Translations under genes and position numbers: made by a program | In this document: positions 56,331 to 64,000 of the stretch, in pieces | Layout: every line of letters starts with the position of its first letter | How positions within the stretch are numbered: position 1 is the first letter of the stretch | Notes under the pieces: generated by a model | The model's input: only the letters and a program-made list of their open reading frames with translations | Databases searched by the model: none | Told to the model about the DNA's origin: nothing | DNA from: Pyxicephalus adspersus | Taxonomy: Eukaryota; Chordata; Amphibia; Anura; Pyxicephalidae | Reading direction: 5' to 3' | DNA length: 64,000 nucleotides | Assembly (NCBI RefSeq): GCF_032062135.1 | Contig: NC_092869.1 | Coordinates: 47,040,163-47,104,162 of the forward strand

Positions 56331-57079
56331 CACAATCCCCAAAATGTGTGCAACAAACAGCCATAGAAGAATATGTAGAAACCTGTTTATTAATTCATAA
56401 CTTGTGTTCCAGAAGATCAGATAACACCTAATATATCAGTAATCACATCTCAGTGATTAGCAAATATTCAGCCTGAGAAAATAGCCAGGACAAGTACCAA
56501 TCGATATGTTTATTTCATGACAGCTGACACCATCTGTATGAACAAACCCATATACAACCTCAACAAAAAGAAATACACACAATTGCATTGCAATTTGGAG
56601 CTTGTAGCTAAACAGTAATTAGCTGAACAAATTGGAACTAAAGCATTGTAAATAGTTTGTGGCTGACTTAAAGGAGACTTCTTAGTTATGACTCTCACAT
56701 TCAATGGGCACCACTACAAGCTTCTGTAATTTTCTCATCAATCTGTTGGCTCCTTGGCATACCACAGGTTAAAAATGAGAGGTAAAAAAAGTCCCCTAAA
56801 GGTGGCTCACTGGCACCCTCAACCTGCCTGTTGAAGGAACTACATCCTTTCCTCTCCATTCCTATATCCAACTGCCAGCAAATGCCATTGAATAGAAATA
56901 TGCGAAAATGCACCAATCCACTAAAGAAAATGAAAAAGCTCATTTTTCCCTTCCCAACAGCTGCTTGAAAATGAAAGAAAATCATCCACGTTCGCTCCTG
57001 AGGAAAGTGGAGTTTCAAAGAGCGCAAGGCCAAGGCACAGAGAGGCACATATTAAATGTGGGATTGCTGTAATACACCC

Positions 57080-57430
57080 AGGCAAATAAAGCATAATGCA
57101 TTTGAATTATTAACCTGTTCTGCTCCATAAGCATGAAACATTCATGATCCCATTTTGTAAGGCAAATGCATTATAGCACTTTATATGATAGACATTTCTA
57201 AGTCAGTCTTCCTCTAGTTTTTTGGGTGAATGGATACATATACAAACACACACACATTTATATAAATATAACACAATGGATTATTTGATCAAGCCACCAG
57301 CTGAAGCTCTTAAATGTGAATTGCTATCTGTGCCGCATGAATCTTTCACGTTTCCCCCCAAGCCATCTGCTTGTCTTACATAACTGGGGCAATCACATAT
57401 GCATTTCATTAAAAAGTGGGATTGAGTGCT
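57080..57430. promoter_or_regulatory. Candidate conserved non-coding element
   Basis: Complex repeat-free block: taatgcatttgaattattaa, cataagcatgaaacattcat, gtaaggcaaatgcattatag, ctgtgccgcatgaatctttc and gggcaatcacatatgcattt. Octamer-like ATGCATTT words recur. A short CA run interrupts at 57240-57255. Confidence 0.35.
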
Positions 57431-58599
57431 AGTTTATTTTACTATATTCTAAGGAATCCTTTAAATCTGGAGCAGAGATCAGAACATCACCAATAAACCG
57501 CTACCTATTCTTCCCAAACAGGACTTGACACATAATCTATGATATAGAGAACCTGCAGCATTAATATTTGAGTTTTCTTCTAAAAAACATAGATTGTTCC
57601 CTAAAGCAGACTTGAAGATTTGCAAGGAGCATTTGGCTTCCAGCTCAAGTCCAGGAAGCTAGGTAACCTAATCCCTTCTTCCAAGCATAGATTAAGTGCT
57701 ACAGTATAGATTTATTTTGCAATGTAATAGAAATTATTCCTCTAGAACAAAATACAAAGGGGAACCCATGGGTATTTCATCTCACACTAACAAACGTGAA
57801 AAAAGCATTAATAAGTAAAGCAGTCTGCAATGCAGCTAAAGCAGAAAAGACAAGATACATCACAAACACAAAAAATTGTATGAAAGGATTAAGCTTGCTG
57901 TTTACCTGCTCTCTCTAGAGTCAAGACGGTTGCAGTTGGACCTTTTACCTGGAGATAAATTTATTACAGGGTGCCTAAGGGAGGATCTCAGAGTCTTGCA
58001 AATTGTTTTCTGGTTACTTCTCTGCCCTTTGCCATTACCCAGCACTGGCATTCTAGAACTGTAGCCTTGATTTTTCACTATAGGTAATCCAAAGGGTATG
58101 CTCCATTAAAACCAACATCTGGAGGGAACTGGAGGGGAAACAGGGCAGATGCAAAGAGATTTGGTTGGTGGTACCATCCCCAGTGCAAGCAAGGAGGCAG
58201 TGAACAGCCTAAGCATGGTAGCCTGTTCACATAACAACACCTTTAGCCCCCAAATCGGTCTAGAGGACACATGATTATTGGTAATTAGGCAAAAAGAGCA
58301 GTTTGAGGCGTTCACAAAGCAGTAAATCCAAAGGAGACCAATAAGTTTCCCCAGCTTAGGTTGGTGGAAGGCAGACAGGTAAAAATTGTGCTGTGACCTT
58401 GCAATGTACCTGATCCAGGTTAAGCCTTCAAACCCTTTTTCCTTCAAGCCAAGGCTAACAACAGGATGCCCCAAGCTAGCACAGTACCCACCAGGCTAGC
58501 AGCCATGGAGAACCTTTATGAGTGCAGCACTTGTATTCCGGGGCTTTGATGTTGTTAGCTGATTCTTGCAATCAGCAGATGATGGGAACTTCAGAAAAG
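57431..58599. other. No gene seen
   Basis: Unique sequence. Minus-strand frames of 122 codons (58106-58474) and 159 codons (58496-58975, continuing right) show no domain; the latter is built from the GATCC-type repeat. Confidence 0.3.
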
Positions 58600-59090
58600 G
58601 AGCCAGTCTGCTGCTGAAGCAAATTTCTAGACAAGGGGCTGAAACAGATTCCTGTCCAAGGTGGTGGGACAGATCCCTGTCCAGGGGGGGATTGTGATCC
58701 AGATTTTGCAAGAGGAGGGGAAGAGGGGATCCAGATGCAGAATAAGGAGTGGATCCTTGTCTCAGGAACTGATCACAGCTGCTGATTGGCAGGCGCTTGG
58801 TGGCTCTCCAAGGTGCTGAACCAGATCCTTGCGCTGAGTAGTGAGTGATCCAGATTTGTGAGCAGAGGGAAGGGAGGGGGGAATGATCCAGATGGTTGTG
58901 TAATGTACTGTGTTGGATCTTGGTGCTGGATCCTGGTGCTGGATCCTGGTGTAGATCTTGGTGCTGGATCCTCACACACTGATCACTGTGCTAAACTGCA
59001 GATCTCCCCATCAGTCGCTGTCCAGGGTGCTGAATCAGAGCATTGCGCATCCACCAGCCGCTGTCCAGGGTGCTGAAGGTCAGCAGGTCC
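58600..59090. repeat. Degenerate GATCC/CTGTCCAGGGTGCTG tandem region
   Basis: Repeated but diverged words: gatccagat at several positions, ctggatcctggtgctggatc in a 13-bp run at 58917-58972, and two copies of cgctgtccagggtgctgaa (59011 onward and 59059 onward). GC is above the window average. Could be the relic of an unstable minisatellite. The 159-codon minus-strand frame derives from it and is Ser/Pro/Gln-rich. Confidence 0.55.
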
Positions 59091-60297
59091 AATTCAACCC
59101 TTCTGGCTTGCTGATTTCCCTGCTGTGGGTGTTCACAGGGAGGATTCAGGGCTGCAGTTCCCAGCCTCAGACACTAGACACAGACACTGCTGGTGATTAA
59201 ATCGCAGAAAAGCCCTTTCTGTAGGCAGCTCAGGCGACCTCCACCCTCTCTGCCTTGGCAGATCAGCACAAGCATGCTCCATGCACAGTCAGGGCTGCAT
59301 ACAGGAGATCCAGGTTTGTGGCTGCTTCCCATCCAGCAGTGACACAGCCATCCCTGCCAACTGAAGGAGCCCAGCCTCAGTCTGCATCTGGGGGGGGGGG
59401 AAATAAAGCTTCTCTCCTCTGCAAGCTGGATGCTGTCTCTGCAGTGAGAGCTATCAAGTGGCTGAGATGGGAAAGTCAGATCAGATCACAGCAGGCAGAA
59501 TTGCACTGCTGCACCTAGTACTTCCCCCAGTACAACCTCCACACTGAGTTAATCCTAAGAGTGATTGTATGCCACATGCATGGGGTAAGAGGGGAGCTGC
59601 CTTCAAAAGCCCTTTCTATAACCTCTTTAGCAGAATAAATGGATTATTGAGCAATATTCACATTGATAAGCCATTGTCATTCTTGGATTGCCATTGCAAT
59701 CCGTTGAATTTCTTGATGATGCTTGCAAACACTGCAAACTCCCAACATTCTATATTGATTACTAAATCCTATTTAATAAATGCATAGCCCTTCATTAGAA
59801 CTCATTGCTTATGTGCAGGTAACTACTGGCTTGCATTGGTTCCTCCAGGCTCAACGCCAAGAAGCCCCTGTACAAACTGATCGGATCCCCATGGAGTAGC
59901 CAAAGATTAGGGAAAGCAATAAAAGTCTACAAAGTTCAAAAGAAACGCAGGATATCCGGAGGGGCAGGAGTTGGGATAGTTGCTTCCAAAAGAACAAAAA
60001 GAACACCTGGTTAGACAAAATATATGAGTAACCAGGGCAAATGGCAGACAAGCTCAGAGCTCAGGGAAGGTGGGGTCTGCATGCAAGGCTTTGCAGATGA
60101 ATACAAGAGGGAATCATTGCAATCACTGCCATTGCAGGTAAGAGAACACCTGGGCAAGCCTAGCTAAACTCAATCTAAGCATCAGATCCCAAGGAAAGCA
60201 TAATCAGGCGGGGCCAATACACAGGTAGAAGCCAATCAGGGCCAAAAAACGCACTGACTTATGCAAAAAGCTAGAAAAGGGCAATGGGGAGACATGC
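59091..60297. other. No gene seen; GC-richer unique DNA
   Basis: GC-richer than the rest with a G-run at 59392-59400. This is the part of the window most like a 5' untranslated or promoter region, but I find no CpG island, no credible start or splice pair and no domain. Confidence 0.3.
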
Positions 60298-60396
60298 ACC
60301 ATACCAATACTATACCAGTACCATACCAGTACTATACCAGAACTATACCAGTACCATACCAGTACTATACCAGTACCATGCCAGTACCATACCAGT
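60298..60396. repeat. 11-bp minisatellite, nine units
   Basis: Nine head-to-tail units of accataccagt or actataccagt, with single-base variants, over 99 bases. Two unit types alternate in part. The 11-bp period is not a multiple of three, so three units (33 bp) are needed to return to the same frame; the Tyr/Val/Pro frames seen are by-products. Confidence 0.97.
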
Positions 60397-61434
60397 ACAG
60401 TGTCACTTGGGATGACAAGCAAGGCTTATATGCATGCACCCACCCTCTGAGACAGCTGCACACCATGTAGACTTCAGTACCTCCTTCTGAGTCCACCAGA
60501 CTTATCAAGAAACTCCTCACAGAAGGCTGAAGCTTTGCTTTGCTGGATCTGCACTTCTCTTGTGGTTTGCTGGAAATGATTTGCTTTGTGGAACCCGGAT
60601 TATTGCCTCTTCAGGGATGTCAGCTTCCTTCAATGTAGGAAGAGAATCTTAAGGTCTTCTCAGCTATTTTTAATGTTTTAGGCAGTTTGTGCCTTTGTGA
60701 TAATGTGGTAGGACAATGCCAGCTTTGCTATATTGCATAAATATTGTGTTTTATTCTCTTCAAATGTTTGTCTGCAACTATGTTTCTACAATCATGAAAT
60801 GTACTGCTTTGGAATTGTGAACATCAATGATATTTGAATGGCTGTGCAAAGTTTACTTACCTACGGCAACTAATTTATATCTTTGGGTAATCAGAATTCA
60901 ATGGAAGCAAAGATAAAGAAATGCCAATGATTACTGTAGATGATTTCCTGTAATGTGTATTTACTTATTCAATACCTTATTCTTTACATGTCTTACCAAG
61001 GATATAAAGTTTATGTGAACTTATAACTAAAGGAAACTTGACCCTAAGGAACACTTTTAATACTTTTTTAAAATGGCGTTTGACTCCAGCTGACTTAAAT
61101 CTGGTTGGCTGCTATTGGTTGTATATTGGTATGTCCACCTACCTAACTTAATTTGACTGTGTTGTTAGTTATGTTTTGTTTTGGGAAGTTGAAGCCCAAT
61201 ATTCAGATATTGATAGACCTGTGAAGAGGCAAATGTCTTTTTAATGTCAATTCAAGGTATGCCTTCTTTGTTGAAGCGTTATTAACTCTGTGCCAGTTGC
61301 CACTACTACTGCTACTGTGCCCATGACAACAGGGAAAATATTTTATATTCCCAAAAATTGTCATTGGTAACTGTTTTAACACAAAAAATGCAAGTATTGT
61401 ATACAGATACCTTGGTGTCATCATAATATAGTGA
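60397..61434. other. No gene seen
   Basis: Unique AT-rich sequence, nothing recognised. Confidence 0.3.
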
Positions 61435-61703
61435 AGTGTTTCTCAGCCAAGGTTCCTCCAGAGGTTGCTGGGGGTTCCTGGGGCAATGAGCAGTTTGCAC
61501 CTCTCAGGTCAGTATAAGTGACTGCAATGATGTTTTTGGCTATCTGTAGGGGTGACATTCTTCCCATTGGCCATCAATGTAAGAGGCATTCTTCACACTG
61601 ACCCCCACACTGTGAGCTTTGGATATAGAAATGATAGAAGGGGTTCCCTGAAGACCTGAAAGGTATTTCAAGGGTTCCCCATGATATAAAGGTGGAGAAA
61701 CAC
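61435..61703. mobile_element. hAT-type MITE, copy 6 (best preserved)
   Basis: Starts agtgtttctcagccaaggtt, continues ctccagaggttgctggggg, tcaggtcagtataagtgact, gatgtttttggctatctgta, gaagacctgaaaggtatttc and ends tggagaaacac. About 269 bp. The inverted hAT-type termini are clear. No transposase coding. Reference for the other five copies. Confidence 0.9.
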
Positions 61704-63555
61704 AGCCCCTTGGGTGCAATTCTGTGTCTTTGGGATTATTGTTAGGAACCCTCCTAGCTTTTAAACTCCTCCCTACAAACTGATTTGGCTTTTCCCAACC
61801 AAACCTTCCACAGACTCTAAATTTTTTATTTGTTATAATTTATCATTGTTGGGAATAGTTAAATCTGCACAAACTGATGTTTCACTTGGAGAAACAGTTT
61901 AAGTTCCCGGGCTGTGCACAGAGTATTGCAGTTATGGACCAACTCCTTTTTTTCCTAATTCCTAATTTCTGGCAATGTGTTTCATTGTGTTTAGGGTACT
62001 TTGTGAGTCTGATATAAAGAGACTTACCTGATGATCCTACCAGTAACAACACAGCACTGGGCACCCACCCCACAAATGGCAGCAGCATTGTCTACTCGCC
62101 AAGTGTGTGTATAGACAACCCAATGGTCATCTGAATAGGGTTGCATGGGCGGCTTGGCAGTAACAAGCAGTGTTGTTAAGGGCAGGATCATTAGGTAAGT
62201 GACACAAAATACACTAAACACAGTGTAAAACTACTGTCTGGTTATCATTTGTAGATCAGTCCCTGTTAGGGTGAGTGACTCTCATTACTTGTTCAGATCA
62301 CAGATGTCACCATGAATAAAAGTTATGGAAGATTTTGAGTTGCCACCAGAATGGTAATAGATCTGGGCTTTCATCTCTCCAGTTCCAAGTCCCACCAAGC
62401 CTTTCCCTTATACAATACAGGATCACCGGTCATCACTTATCCTGCATTGTATGCAATGATGTCATGGCCTTGTCCACATTGTAGAGCTAATGCATCAAAA
62501 AGTATTCTCAGCTGCTGCAGAACTAGGGGATAAGTAAGTATTTCTCTGTATAAAACACCTGGACTGGCATCAGATACTTTAGGTAACTCTACCTCCGCTG
62601 GCCTTCTTTATTCCTATAGTACATCCTACTACCATTTCTCCAATAAATATTATATGTATACGTGGCCATGGTGATCTTTAATAAACATGATTTTTTAGAC
62701 CAGGTCACCTTTTTACACTACACACCACATAAATTAATGATTTGGGCTCAGATGATTCCATTGCTGGTTCACCAGTTATTTTGCCAGGCGCTACCCTCTG
62801 CATACCAGGAACAGCCCACTTGCAGCTTTAGGAACACTCTAGTCCATAGTAGTTGTTGTTTATTCATTAAAATTTGGTCAAATTCAAAGTTGGGTAAATA
62901 CTTACTGGCTGTCTCTTGTTGCTTAATAGTGTCCAACCCTTTAATAAGTGCTGCTGTATTGAGATCATAAGCAATATTTATTTTATATGTTAGTACTGCA
63001 GTCAGTAGTTATGATAAAAGCAAATTTATTTCATTGATAAGGGTAGGAAGGGCATTGAATGGCTTGATTGTTATAGAAAATCTTTTCAGCTACCCTGAAC
63101 CTGTTAATGTGCCAAAAAACGTACACCAAAATGCTCACCAAGGACAGGAAAAATGGCCAATATTTCTATTTTCCTGGGTGCATATGGTGGGCAAACTTTC
63201 CTGTGTAACATTTGCTGGAGAGCTCCAAAGGAAAACTTTGCTTTGAAATGCTTCCCAATTTTTGGGCCCCAGAGAACAAGTACAATGGCAAGCTAAATGT
63301 TGGAAAAGTATTGTGCAATGGGGAGAGGGTATTAGAGAGAGTAACAAAAAAATACACAATCCATTCAATTGTATGTTTGAGCAATACCTTAATGTGGTAT
63401 ATGGAGTCATTTTTTGATTCTTTTCAATTTAATAAAATTATTAACCCGCCCAATCAGATCTCCTAGATAAGCCCAGACCACATACCTCTCAACATAGGGG
63501 GATGGAAGGGGGACCTCAATTTTAGGGTGTCACAGTTAAAAAAACACTATCAAGT
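61704..63555. other. No gene seen
   Basis: Unique sequence with no recognised transposons. Frames of up to 102 codons without domains. Confidence 0.3.
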
Positions 63556-63690
63556 CTATTTATAAAACTGTGAATCTGACATTCTCTCATACATTCCCTG
63601 GTAGAAACAATTACTGCCATTGAATACATGGACCTTGAAGTTCCCCAGGAGGGAATAATTGAGGGAATGTCTGATTTTCTGTTTTAGGAA
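63556..63690. mobile_element. Foldback MITE family Y, copy 3
   Basis: Left tctatttataaaactgtgaa and tctgacattctctcatacat; right gagggaatgtctgattttct and gttttagg. Central aattactgccattgaatac as in the copies at 36028 and 36517. Confidence 0.8.
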
Positions 63691-64000
63691 GAAAGCCCTA
63701 TGTGAAATAATCTAAGCTAGCAGAAATCCCCCCTTCCAAGAAAAGCCCTCTTAAAGTAAAAAAGTACAGAATTATTTAAATAAAGCAAAGTTTGCAGCTC
63801 AGTGAGCACAACTGAGAATTTCCACTTTGGTAAATTTATTTTGGCAAAATCATTTGTTCATTATTTGTAATTAGCGGTATTTATTTCTGTTTATGAGATT
63901 TCAGAGAAACAAAAATGTCCCAAGAAGCAGAAATCAGCTGTGGGACATTCAACATCTGAACAGGCGAGGTTTTTCAATCATGAGAACACCGTCTCAGATT
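63691..64000. other. No gene seen
   Basis: Unique AT-rich sequence to the window edge. Confidence 0.3.

Noticed and set aside
58496..58975. 159-codon minus-strand frame rich in Ser/Pro/Gln
   Set aside because: Generated by the diverged GATCC-type repeat; no recognised protein family.

Overview
The window reads as non-coding vertebrate DNA, most likely from a frog (ranoid anuran). This rests on recognising repeat families: a tRNA-headed SINE with an L2-like tail (GCGCTATATAAAT then TAA repeats), a hAT MITE with CAGTGTTTCTCA ends, Tc1-type transposase debris, TTAA-bounded elements, and GAAACGCGT motif repeats. I saw no convincing protein-coding gene. The longest open frames (up to 181 codons) run across repeats or lack family motifs. 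There is one weak exon candidate at 45899-46090 (minus strand). No tRNA, rRNA or CRISPR array was seen.

Layout. 1-4900: SINE pieces, a 30-bp minisatellite and an ATCT microsatellite. 4900-10060: mostly unique AT-rich DNA, one SINE, a foldback repeat rich in GACTTG, and candidate conserved non-coding blocks. 10060-11765: a dense nest of repeats (hammerhead-like repeat, paired hairpins, a hAT MITE, and a pogo-like element inside it). 11766-20600: unique DNA with scattered hammerhead-like motifs. 20600-22860: a LINE 3' end, then a Tc1 transposase relic running straight into a second 30-bp minisatellite. 22860-30700: unique DNA with regulatory-looking blocks and an RFX-type site. 30700-47250: many MITEs, a Tc1 deletion derivative, an inverted-repeat unit enclosing a hammerhead-like core, a TTAA element with a nested hAT MITE, an inverted LINE copy and a large foldback. 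47250-64000: an 11-N assembly gap, more unique DNA, a strong conserved-element candidate near 50290-50780, a pyrimidine tract, further MITEs and an 11-bp minisatellite.

Three observations stand out. (1) Both 30-bp minisatellites repeat the piece of Tc1 transposase that encodes VMIWG, in frame, and one still abuts its parent transposase. (2) Several scattered repeats share CTGANGA..GAAACG cores with changing but paired stems, as in hammerhead ribozymes of Penelope-like elements; the best copy has all three stems and lies between inverted arms. (3) Two hairpins 146 bp apart differ by three compensatory base-pair changes.

The gene-free stretch with many unique, homeodomain-site-rich blocks would fit an intron or gene desert near a developmental regulator, but conservation could not be tested here.
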